DNA of 64,000 bases from NCBI RefSeq assembly GCF_902702775.1, contig NZ_LR738724.1, forward strand, positions 434,001 to 498,000. The letters run 5' to 3'. The position numbers and the translations under genes are program-made. Numbering within the stretch: the first letter of the stretch is position 1; each line of letters opens with the position of its first letter. Positions 56,765 through 64,000 of the stretch are shown here, one piece after another. Source of the stretch: Streptococcus suis (GTDB lineage Bacteria; Bacillota; Bacilli; Lactobacillales; Streptococcaceae). Under the pieces are notes generated by a model. The model was given only the letters and a program-made list of their open reading frames with translations. It made no database searches and was not told the DNA's origin.

Positions 56765-57310
56765 ATGATTGTCTTTTGGGTTATTAGTGTTTTTGTATTG
56801 AGATTGTATTTTTTGAAAATTTCGCTAAGAAATGAACAGCGGATTTTAGCAAATGGTGGTTCTGAATACGGAGTGCAAAATACAAAATTACTAACAGTCG
56901 TCCACATTGTCTTTTACTTATCATGTTTGAGTGAGGCAGTGTTAAAACAAGCTAGTTTTGATGGCTTGAGTGTACTTGGACTAGCAGTATTATTCTTTTC
57001 GATGATGATGCTATGCTGGGTTACAAGGATTTTAGGAGATATTTGGACTGTTAAATTGATGTTGGTAAAGAACCATCGATTTATTGATCATTGGCTGTTT
57101 CGAACAGTAAAACATCCAAATTATTTCTTAAACATTATCCCCGAATTGATAGGATTGTCTCTGTTATGCCACGCCAAGTTCAGCTTTATCATCCTATTCC
57201 CAATCTATATGGTTGTACTGTACAGACGGATCCATGAAGAAAATATCTTATTGAAGGAAGTCATTATTCCTAATGGTAAGGTAGAGTCTGCTGGTGAAAT
57301 GTTGGAGTGA
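56765..57310 (+). CDS. ICMT-like membrane methyltransferase, copy 1
   Basis: A 181-residue polytopic protein. I start at ATG 56765 with GGGAAGG upstream. It has about five hydrophobic segments. The C-terminal signature FRTVKHPNYFLNIIPELIG and the later RRIHEENILL match isoprenylcysteine O-methyltransferase-type enzymes, where His/Arg/Glu residues bind S-adenosylmethionine. The substrate is unknown, since this organism has no known prenylated CaaX proteins. A paralogue lies at 60611, and each copy precedes a secreted protein with the same novel domain. Confidence 0.78.
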   Translation: MIVFWVISVFVLRLYFLKISLRNEQRILANGGSEYGVQNTKLLTVVHIVFYLSCLSEAVLKQASFDGLSVLGLAVLFFSMMMLCWVTRILGDIWTVKLMLVKNHRFIDHWLFRTVKHPNYFLNIIPELIGLSLLCHAKFSFIILFPIYMVVLYRRIHEENILLKEVIIPNGKVESAGEMLE

Positions 57311-57505
57311 AGTGTGCGGAGAGAGATACAAAGATAGAACTCTACGAGAAATCATTCTAGTGGTTACATTAATTTAGTTTAAATATCGTTTTTTATGAAT
57401 TACTACTGACCCAAGGAAGGCTGTGCATTTAGAATAGTAGGGTAATTTCCAGTTTGAAAACAGGTATTTTATAAAGATTATGCGTTTTTTTAAAAGGAGC
57501 AAATT

Positions 57506-60391
57506 ATGAGCAAGCAAAAAGTAATATCAGGCTTATTATTAAGTACAACGGTATTGGGTGGTTTATTACTTTATCCAACATCATTGGTCAAAGCAGAAGG
57601 GACAGAGCTTACAGAAGTAGCTGTGACCGAAGCGCCAAAGTCAAATAGTGAAGAGATTTCCGTGACATCTAAAAATAGTCCATCTCCAGTATTGGAGGAA
57701 GCGGTTATGGTTGCAGATAATAATCCTTCAACTAATGCTGAGTCTTCTTTGAAAGAAGAGGGAGATAAAAAAGAAAATGTAGATTTGGAACTAGTTTCAA
57801 ATGAAGAGCTAGTTTCATTATCAGAATCGAAAAACGTAGTAGAGGGGGAGGAGGCCTCCCTAAATGATGAGGAAGGATTAATTCAGGGGACAAATTTTAG
57901 CGGTAATGATCAAGGTGATTATTATAAAAAATCAGTATCAATTGAGCCTGTAAAGGTGGATAATAATGAGGCTACATGGAAGGTGACATTCGATACTAAG
58001 AATTGGTCTTTCGACCGAGGACGCGGGGGATATTATTTTATTCTTCCTAAGAGTTTGCAAGTGACAAAGATTGTAGAGGGGGAAAAAACAGATATATTAG
58101 ATAAATTCCCTAAAATGGTCCAAGACTTGGACAACTCATCCTCTAATACTCATCGTTTTTTTAGTAAAGAAGATCGGATAGAAGGAGAGCGTAGTTTTAA
58201 CGCACAGTGGGAATGGTCAGTAGGAAATGTGAGAGGGAAGTTATCTGATTGGAGAAATGAAAGTTCCAAGATCTATTTTCTTAAAGCTCCGTCAAGCCAT
58301 ACAGATAAAGTGACCTACGAATTGACAGCTAAAATTGAGAATACAAATGTAAAGACTCTTCCTGTCATCGCTGTTATGAAATATTTCGGTTTCTTCTCAG
58401 ATGTTGTATCTGCTGCTGGAATAAGAATGGTAGTACCAGACAATGCTCCTGAGGTAGATAAGAAATCAGAAGTCCCAACGTTGGAACCGAAAACAATAGA
58501 TAAGGTTTCTATCACTTTTAAGGATGTAGATTCTTTGGCAGATGCAACTTATTACTTTTATAAAGGCTCGTATTCTGTAACTGTTCCTGTAGGTTCACTA
58601 TTAAAAGTTGCATTGCCAAAAATAGTCAAAAAACCGACTAATGATACCCCAAAAGGAACATTAGTTATTCCTAAAGGATATAAATTGGAGGGGTGGAAAG
58701 TAGATGGCAGCAATAAAACGATTCTTGAAACAGATGCCATAACTTCTTCGCTGACAGTAGTCCCTATTGTCAAGAAGATTGAAGAATTTAAACCCGAAAC
58801 ACCTAAATCACCATCTATTCCAGAAAAACCTATGGTTGATCCGAAGGTATCGGAAACAGAGAAGCCTGGTACACCAGAACAACCGAAGAAGCCTTCTGTA
58901 CCAGAACAGCCGGAAGCACCAGCGCCAAGTCCATCTCCTGAAAGTCCTAAGAAAGAAGACATGGCGCCAAATAAAACCAAAGATGAGATCTATGAGCCAA
59001 TTGTCCAAACAGACAAATGGGTGGTTTATCCTGTAGGAACTTCGAAGGAAGAAGCAGAGAAGAAAATTCTTGATGCAGTAATGGTTCCTAAAGAAGCAGG
59101 AGAAACTAAAAAAGAAATCGTTGGGGACGTTCCATTGGCAGCAGGGCAATACGGAGTAAATGTAAAGGTCATTTACGATGATAAGTCGTACGATGTCACT
59201 TTAGTTGATGTTCATGTGACATCTAACCAGACTGACAAACCGAATGAAGATATGCCTCGAAGTCCAGAGCAACCTCGTATGTCTGAAATGCCAAAGGTTG
59301 AACCAAAAGTAGAAGAAATGCAGCCGAAGGTCATGCCACAAAGTCCAGAAATGCCATCTCCTGCTCCAGAACCAGAACAACCTAAAACTCCAGAAGTACC
59401 AGATATGTCACAGCCAGAAGTTCCTAAGAGCGAAACACCTAAAATGGAACAACCAGAGGTAGTGCCACCGACTTCAGAGTCAGAGCAACCGCAAGCTCCT
59501 ATGAAACCAGAGACTTCATCTCCAGAGGGACCAGAGATGCCTCGTGTACCAGAAATGCCAGACACACCAGCACCAAGTCCAGCACCTGAAAGTCCAAAGA
59601 AAGAAGAAATGGTGCCCAATAAGACTAAGGATGAACTTTATGAACCGATTGTTTCAATGGTTGACTGGGTAGCGTATCCAGTAGGAACCTCAAAAGAAGT
59701 TGCGGAGAAAAAAATCTTAGATGCTGTCACAGTTCCTCAAGAAGCTGGTCCAATTACAAAAGAAATTGTTGGAGAAGTTCCGCTAGTAGAAGGGAAATAT
59801 GGGGTAAATGTGAAGGTCATCTATGATGATCATTCGTATGATATTGCTCTGGTAGATGTTAAAGTTACTAACGAGAAGTCACATATGGACATGCCACAGC
59901 CAGAAGTTCCTAAGAAGGAACAACCAGAGATGGTTATTCCTGAGGAGAAAATGCCTAAGGTAGATAATCCTAAACAAGATACACCAAAGTTAGAACAACC
60001 AAAAGTAGAGACTCCGAAAGAAGAAGCTCCGAAAAAAGAGATTCCACAAACTGAAACTCCTAAGATTGAGGTTCCTAAAGAATCTGAAAAAGAAAAATCT
60101 GATATTCAGAAAATGGCTAAGCCAAAACAAGAAGATCAGATGGCAAAAGAATCTCAAAAAACGGATAATCCTTCTGAGAAGATGAAACCCGAGTCACAAG
60201 GGTCAAAAACAACATCACCAGCGGTCAAACAGCCAATGGATGAAATGTCAGATGGTAAGAAACCTCAGAAGAGCAAAGAGACTTTGCCAAAGACTGGAGA
60301 AGCAGGCGGTAGCTTAACTTGGTTAGGAGCAGCCCTGGCCACTCTTTCAACTTTTGTGTATGTATTTAAAAACAAAAAGAAAGAAGAGTAA
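57506..60391 (+). CDS. LPXTG surface protein with novel N-terminal domain, Rib-like modules and proline-rich stalk
   Basis: A 961-residue protein. The signal peptide ends near VKA-EG (about 31) and is followed by an acidic segment. Residues about 135-311 form a domain shared with the protein at 61185 (GGYYFILP, TDILDKF, FNAQWEWS, KIYF, SAAGIRMVVP). Two nearly identical Rib/alpha-like modules (about 494-573 and 712-790, each with YPVGTSKEEAEKKILDAV and YGVNVKVIYDD) alternate with Pro-rich stretches. LPKTG is at 927-931. It is a candidate adhesin anchored by sortase A. The 195-bp gap after the methyltransferase gene has weak TTGAAA/GATTAT promoter elements at 57454-57481. Confidence 0.85.
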   Translation: MSKQKVISGLLLSTTVLGGLLLYPTSLVKAEGTELTEVAVTEAPKSNSEEISVTSKNSPSPVLEEAVMVADNNPSTNAESSLKEEGDKKENVDLELVSNEELVSLSESKNVVEGEEASLNDEEGLIQGTNFSGNDQGDYYKKSVSIEPVKVDNNEATWKVTFDTKNWSFDRGRGGYYFILPKSLQVTKIVEGEKTDILDKFPKMVQDLDNSSSNTHRFFSKEDRIEGERSFNAQWEWSVGNVRGKLSDWRNESSKIYFLKAPSSHTDKVTYELTAKIENTNVKTLPVIAVMKYFGFFSDVVSAAGIRMVVPDNAPEVDKKSEVPTLEPKTIDKVSITFKDVDSLADATYYFYKGSYSVTVPVGSLLKVALPKIVKKPTNDTPKGTLVIPKGYKLEGWKVDGSNKTILETDAITSSLTVVPIVKKIEEFKPETPKSPSIPEKPMVDPKVSETEKPGTPEQPKKPSVPEQPEAPAPSPSPESPKKEDMAPNKTKDEIYEPIVQTDKWVVYPVGTSKEEAEKKILDAVMVPKEAGETKKEIVGDVPLAAGQYGVNVKVIYDDKSYDVTLVDVHVTSNQTDKPNEDMPRSPEQPRMSEMPKVEPKVEEMQPKVMPQSPEMPSPAPEPEQPKTPEVPDMSQPEVPKSETPKMEQPEVVPPTSESEQPQAPMKPETSSPEGPEMPRVPEMPDTPAPSPAPESPKKEEMVPNKTKDELYEPIVSMVDWVAYPVGTSKEVAEKKILDAVTVPQEAGPITKEIVGEVPLVEGKYGVNVKVIYDDHSYDIALVDVKVTNEKSHMDMPQPEVPKKEQPEMVIPEEKMPKVDNPKQDTPKLEQPKVETPKEEAPKKEIPQTETPKIEVPKESEKEKSDIQKMAKPKQEDQMAKESQKTDNPSEKMKPESQGSKTTSPAVKQPMDEMSDGKKPQKSKETLPKTGEAGGSLTWLGAALATLSTFVYVFKNKKKEE

Positions 60392-60436
60392 TTTCTTTTA
60401 AATTAGCAATCGTAGCTACCAAGTATGAAAATCATA

Positions 60437-60480
60437 AAAAATTCCTGAGTTCGAATGTACTGACTCAGGAATTTTTTTGA
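60437..60480 (+). terminator. Terminator after the large LPXTG gene
   Basis: The perfect 14-bp stem AAAAATTCCTGAGT/ACTCAGGAATTTTT is followed by TTGATTT. Confidence 0.88.
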
Positions 60481-60513
60481 TTTGGCACCAGCTAGGGTCA
60501 CTCCACTAGTCAA

Positions 60514-60575
60514 CCAACAAAAATAAATAAAAAATAGAACATGGGCAGGGTGAAAATGGATTGACTTGATATACT
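60514..60575 (+). promoter_or_regulatory. Island promoter 10: inverted half-sites and extended -10
   Basis: On the minus strand TATTTTTTATT and TATTTTTGTTG start at 60536 and 60525. The first T is 34 bp upstream of the -10 TATACT (60570-60575, preceded by TGA). The inverted 19-mer matches the 42153 motif at 17-18 positions. Confidence 0.6.
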
Positions 60576-60610
60576 AAGTCTGTAATTCAATAGTAGAAGG
60601 AGGGATTATC

Positions 60611-61162
60611 GTGATTATTTTTTCAGTCGGTTTGGTTGTTTTGCTGAGGCTATATTGTTTGCGAATAGCTCTTGAAAATGAAGAGAAAACAGTGCTTACT
60701 GGTGGAATAGAAGACAGCATCCACAATGTCAAATGGCGGTTAGTTGCACATATGGTATTTTACTTTTCATGCTTATGTGAAGCACTAATAAAACAGCCCC
60801 TATTTGACTGGTTTAGTGGATTGGGGTTCGTGATGTTATTTTCTGCGATGGCAACCTTATATTATCTGAGAAGAATTTTAGGAGACAAGTGGACAGTTGG
60901 ACAACTATTCGGGGAAACCTACCATCCTATCCATCAGTGGCTATTTCAAACCGTAAGACATCCGAATATTTTTCTAATCATTATTCCAGAATTAGTAGGG
61001 CTTGCCTTACTATGTCATGCGAAGTATAGTTTAATTTTTCTCTTTCCAATCTATATGGGGATCCTGCATGGACGAATACGAGAAGAAAATCTGCTGGAAA
61101 AAGAAACGGTCGTATCAAATAGCAGGATAGATTTTGGAAGGAAAATTGCCGAAAATAATTAA
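60611..61162 (+). CDS. ICMT-like membrane methyltransferase, copy 2
   Basis: A 183-residue paralogue of the gene at 56765, with the same order of segments (RILGDKWTVGQL, FQTVRHPNIFLIIIPELVG, LLCHAKYSLIFLFPIYMG, RIREENLLEKE). The invariant HPN is kept but the following Tyr is Ile. It starts with GTG after AAGGAGGG. Only 22 bp separate it from the next gene, so the two are an operon. Confidence 0.76.
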   Translation: MIIFSVGLVVLLRLYCLRIALENEEKTVLTGGIEDSIHNVKWRLVAHMVFYFSCLCEALIKQPLFDWFSGLGFVMLFSAMATLYYLRRILGDKWTVGQLFGETYHPIHQWLFQTVRHPNIFLIIIPELVGLALLCHAKYSLIFLFPIYMGILHGRIREENLLEKETVVSNSRIDFGRKIAENN

Positions 61163-61184
61163 TGAAGAGAGGTTAAAGTATTTT

Positions 61185-62291
61185 ATGAAAAAAACAAAAA
61201 TGATAGCTGGATTACTAGTAAGCAGTGCCCTATTAGGTGTTACAATGACTGCGAATGTATCACATATCAAGGCGGATACGGAGGTATCAACCGATGCAAG
61301 CCTTGTGACGATAGATTCTAACCAAATGCTAGAAGAACAGCCGTTGACGGTTGAAGAGCAAGCTACAAAAGAAGCTGAGAATGGAGAAATTCTAGATGAT
61401 GAAGTTCCAAACCAGTCTTCTAAACTGGAGGAAGTCGAGAACATCATTTCTGAGCCAAAGGCTGAAGCAACCCCAGAAACAAAGGCTGAGGATTCAACCC
61501 TTTCTGAATTTACACCGCGTGCTGTAAGGTCAGCTGAACATAATTTGGATATGGAATCCCTCCCTGTTACTCCAGAATTGCCGAATGAGAAACAACCAGC
61601 CTATATTCAAGATACGAACTATCCAGGTAAACCATTTCAATTACAGCAATCTGTTTTGATAAAAACAACTTCCGTAACTGATAAAAAAATTGAGTGGGAA
61701 GTGACTTTCAAAGCTGGAGAATGGGCATTCTATGAATCGATTGGCGGATACTATTTTATCCTTCCAGATGGCTTAAAACTAACTAAGTTAGTGGATCAAA
61801 GTAATACGGATATTTTAAATCACTATAAGTCAGAAGGTGCTGGTGGAGATGAGTATAGGGCATTTGAAAATGGAAAGGGAGAATTTGATGCGCAATGGGG
61901 CTGGTCTGCAGGGCTTATGGGTAATGCTATATTTAATAAATGGAAGGACGAAAATCGTTTCTCCAAAATTTTCTTTCGAGACTACCGCAGAGATGTGCAG
62001 ACTGTCACTTACAAAATAGAGACAGAAATAGAAAAGCAATCAGAAAAGCCCTTCTCTCTCATCGCAGTGATAAAGAATTTCAATAAGTATACTCACTATA
62101 TTTATGGTGATCAAATTGCTTCTGCTGCGGGATTAGAAGTAGTGGCGCCACGAACAGAGAAGGTTCCGAAAGAGAAGAAAGAGAAAGAAGGCAAAGAACG
62201 AAAGAAAGATCGTTCGAAAAAGAACCGGCACTCACACACAGAGCATAAAAAACAACATCGTACCAGAGAATTAACTGGACGTAAAAAATAG
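61185..62291 (+). CDS. Secreted protein with the shared novel domain and basic tail, no wall anchor
   Basis: A 368-residue protein. I start at ATG 61185 (MKKTKMIAGLLVSSALLG), the beginning of a signal peptide ending near IKA-DT. An acidic stretch precedes a domain (about residues 160-330) homologous to that of the 961-residue protein, with GGYYFILP, TDILNHY, FDAQWGWS, KIFF and SAAGLEVVAP. The last 40 residues are highly basic (Lys/Arg/His/Glu). LPXTG, Rib-like modules and the membrane helix are absent. It may be released or bind negatively charged wall polymers. Confidence 0.78.
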   Translation: MKKTKMIAGLLVSSALLGVTMTANVSHIKADTEVSTDASLVTIDSNQMLEEQPLTVEEQATKEAENGEILDDEVPNQSSKLEEVENIISEPKAEATPETKAEDSTLSEFTPRAVRSAEHNLDMESLPVTPELPNEKQPAYIQDTNYPGKPFQLQQSVLIKTTSVTDKKIEWEVTFKAGEWAFYESIGGYYFILPDGLKLTKLVDQSNTDILNHYKSEGAGGDEYRAFENGKGEFDAQWGWSAGLMGNAIFNKWKDENRFSKIFFRDYRRDVQTVTYKIETEIEKQSEKPFSLIAVIKNFNKYTHYIYGDQIASAAGLEVVAPRTEKVPKEKKEKEGKERKKDRSKKNRHSHTEHKKQHRTRELTGRKK

Positions 62292-62330
62292 ATCGGCAGT
62301 CAATCTCGGCTGTATAAGTAGACTGTATTG

Positions 62331-62366
62331 ATAAAAGCTCCTGCAATTTTACAGGAGCTTTTATTG
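62331..62366. terminator. Bidirectional terminator
   Basis: The stem AAAAGCTCCTG/CAGGAGCTTTT between convergent genes has T-rich sequence on both sides. Confidence 0.85.
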
Positions 62367-62378
62367 ATAGCGTAGAGG

Positions 62379-63287
62379 TTAAGGGTTCTCTACGGAGAAT
62401 GTATCGGCGTGAGCAAGGTCACCATAGGTATAACCGAGATTAAACCATTTTTTCCTTTTCTCAGAAGTACCGTGGGTAAAACTGTCTGGAACGGTACGGC
62501 CGTAGGCTTCCTGTTGAAGAGTATCGTCACCAACTGCATGGGCAGCATTCATAGCTTCGTCAATATCACCAGCATCCAAGATGCCCTGTCCATCAACATA
62601 TTTGGCCCAGGCTCCTGCATAATAGTCAGCTTGCAATTCTAGGCGAACATTTAGCGCATTGCCTTCCTTATCGGATAGTCGAGCCCGTTTTTGATGGTAA
62701 GCCCCAAGAACTTCTAATTCATTTTGAACATGGTGACCAACTTCATGAGCGATGACATAAGCCATGGCAAAGTCACCAGCAGCCTTATATTTGCTAGATA
62801 ATTCTTGATAGAAAGAAGTATCAATATAAATCTTGCGGTCAGCAGAGCAATAGAATGGACCGGCTTGGGCGGAACCAACTCCACACCCGGTTTGGGTCTG
62901 GTTAGTATAGAAAACCATAGTCGGTGCATTGTAGGTTAAACCATTGGCTTTAAATTCTTGGGTCCAAAAATCTTCTGTCGATCCTAAAACCTTACTCATG
63001 AATTCAGCATCTGCATCAGACACATCTGTACCAGTCGTTGTGACTTGACTCGATTGGTAAGGATTAGTCCCTGTTGATGGGGAAAGCAACCCACCAAGGT
63101 TTGACATGCCTCCGAAGGCTAATAAAAGGACAAGAACAAGTAGTTTTCCTTTCCAACCAAGTCGTGAAAAGAGTAGTCCCAATAGGACATTTCCGCCAGA
63201 TGAACCAGACGAGAAAGATGAGTTAGAACTGGATTGTCCCCTGCGGTCCTCAATATTAGAACTTTTTCGTAAATCATCAATTTTCAT
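62379..63287 (-). CDS. YpfJ-type neutral zinc metallopeptidase, membrane-anchored
   Basis: A 302-residue protein. I start at the ATG at 63287 (MKIDDLRKSSNIEDRRGQ) with AAGGAG upstream on the minus strand. The N-terminus is Ser/Gly-rich and disordered, followed by one membrane helix (KLLVLVLLLAFGG). The external peptidase domain has YVIAHEVGHHVQ (HExxH) and LELQADYYAGAWAKY, where the Glu of LELQAD is the likely third ligand. This is the putative neutral zinc metallopeptidase family. The role is unknown. Confidence 0.9.
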   Translation of the reverse strand: MKIDDLRKSSNIEDRRGQSSSNSSFSSGSSGGNVLLGLLFSRLGWKGKLLVLVLLLAFGGMSNLGGLLSPSTGTNPYQSSQVTTTGTDVSDADAEFMSKVLGSTEDFWTQEFKANGLTYNAPTMVFYTNQTQTGCGVGSAQAGPFYCSADRKIYIDTSFYQELSSKYKAAGDFAMAYVIAHEVGHHVQNELEVLGAYHQKRARLSDKEGNALNVRLELQADYYAGAWAKYVDGQGILDAGDIDEAMNAAHAVGDDTLQQEAYGRTVPDSFTHGTSEKRKKWFNLGYTYGDLAHADTFSVENP

Positions 63288-63418
63288 ATAAATCTCCTTA
63301 GAACCTGTCAACAAGTTCTTATTTTCTCACAAACTATTATATAGCAAATTGTTGAAAAAAACACAGGAAAGCTATCGGAAATAATAGGCCTAGTTCTGTA
63401 TAAAAGTGCAAAATTTGG

Positions 63419-63424
63419 TATAAT
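63419..63424 (+). promoter_or_regulatory. xseA promoter (extended -10)
   Basis: TGGTATAAT lies 30 bp before the xseA start. No good -35 is visible. Confidence 0.55.
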
Positions 63425-63453
63425 AGTAGGGATACAATATAGAAGGAGTGGAC

Positions 63454-64000
63454 ATGGTTGAATATTTATCGGTTAGTCATCTAACTAAGTATTTAAAATT
63501 AAAGTTTGACCGCGATCCGTATTTGGAGAAGGTGTATTTGACAGGTCAAGTGTCCAACTTCCGTAAACGCCCTAGCCATCAATATTTTTCGCTCAAGGAT
63601 GACAAGGCGGTCATCCAAGCGACCATGTGGGCAGGCGTCTATAAGAATCTGGGCTTTGAGCTTGAAGAGGGAATGAAAATCAATGTCATCGGGCGCATTC
63701 AGCTCTATGAACCAAATGGTTCTTATTCCATTGTCATTGAAAAAGCTGAGCCAGATGGTATTGGAGCCTTGGCTATCAAGTTTGAACAGCTCAAACAAGC
63801 TCTGACACAGGAAGGTTTATTTAAAGAAGAATTCAAACAGACCCTCCCTCGGTTTACCAAGAAAATCGGTGTCATTACCAGTCCAAGTGGAGCTGTTATT
63901 CAGGATATTATTACAACCGTTAGCCGACGTTTTCCAGGCGTAGAGATTGTTCTCTATCCGACCAAGGTGCAAGGAGATGGTGCTGCTCAGGAGGTTGTTA
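63454..64000 (+). CDS. xseA: Exodeoxyribonuclease VII large subunit (N-terminal part)
   Basis: The open frame starts at ATG 63454 after GAAGGAG and runs off the right edge (182 codons visible). The N-terminal OB-fold reads [20 protein letters not shown], then [20 protein letters not shown]. The start of the catalytic domain ([19 protein letters not shown]) follows. It degrades single-stranded DNA with XseB. It marks the right border of the accessory surface region. Confidence 0.96.
   Translation, partial: MVEYLSVSHLTKYLKLKFDRDPYLEKVYLTGQVSNFRKRPSHQYFSLKDDKAVIQATMWAGVYKNLGFELEEGMKINVIGRIQLYEPNGSYSIVIEKAEPDGIGALAIKFEQLKQALTQEGLFKEEFKQTLPRFTKKIGVITSPSGAVIQDIITTVSRRFPGVEIVLYPTKVQGDGAAQEVV

Noticed and set aside
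57384..57440. TATCGTTTTTTATGA upstream of the 961-residue surface protein as an operator half-site
   Set aside because: It does not keep the fixed distance to any plausible -10, and the gene may be read from the methyltransferase promoter.

Overview
This 64 kb window looks like a chromosomal segment of Streptococcus suis or a very close relative. The reasons are the order of the conserved blocks (bgaC/PTS/galM; valS; asnA-typA-DUF3165-murD-murG-divIB-ftsA-ftsZ-ylm genes-divIVA-ileS; clpE-amino acid ABC transporter-folD; xseA), streptococcal-only small families (DUF1912, DUF3165, DUF1827), low GC, and LPXTG/YSIRK-type surface proteins. Both edges cut genes: a GH35 beta-galactosidase on the left and xseA on the right. 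I saw no rRNA, tRNA, insertion sequence or CRISPR array.

Layout. (1) 1-4807: sugar locus with beta-galactosidase, mannose-family PTS (IIB-IIC-IID-IIA) and galM. (2) 4917-9701: small genes, then a valine T-box leader in front of a VOC protein, a P-loop kinase and valS. (3) 9782-15710: an AT-rich defence island with a HamA-like nuclease plus SF2 helicase (Hachiman-like) and a Sau3AI-type restriction-modification pair. A MmcQ/YjbR-EVE fusion gene abuts it. (4) 16872-33037: housekeeping core, i.e. asnA, typA, the division and cell wall cluster, and a second T-box leader in front of a GNAT gene and ileS. (5) 33350-39665: DUF1827, NUDIX, clpE with a CtsR-like box, DUF1797, an amino-acid ABC transporter and folD. 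(6) 39.8-62.3 kb: a surface/secreted protein island between folD and a zinc peptidase gene/xseA.

The surface island holds three LPXTG proteins, a 1201-residue protein with 43 full copies of a 21-residue repeat, a small secreted protein with 62-residue repeats, a helical two-repeat secreted protein, a lipoprotein M13 peptidase, a CPBP membrane protein, an OmpR-type two-component system, and a duplicated pair of ICMT-like membrane methyltransferase plus secreted domain protein.

The most interesting signal is regulatory. Ten putative promoters in the surface island share one layout. Tandem half-sites related to TATTTTTTATC repeat every 11 bp. They lie at a fixed distance from the -10 hexamer: half-site starts at -64/-53/-42 in forward copies, or at -34/-45 in inverted copies. 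Nine of the ten have a TGn extended -10, and none has a good -35. The two closest copies are identical over 20 nt with the same 33-bp gap to the -10. Tandem sites with an 11-bp period are typical of OmpR/PhoB-family response regulators, and one such regulator and its kinase are encoded inside the island. I infer a locally encoded surface-protein regulon. Three of the promoters have no obvious gene directly downstream and may drive small RNAs, leader RNAs or short peptides.
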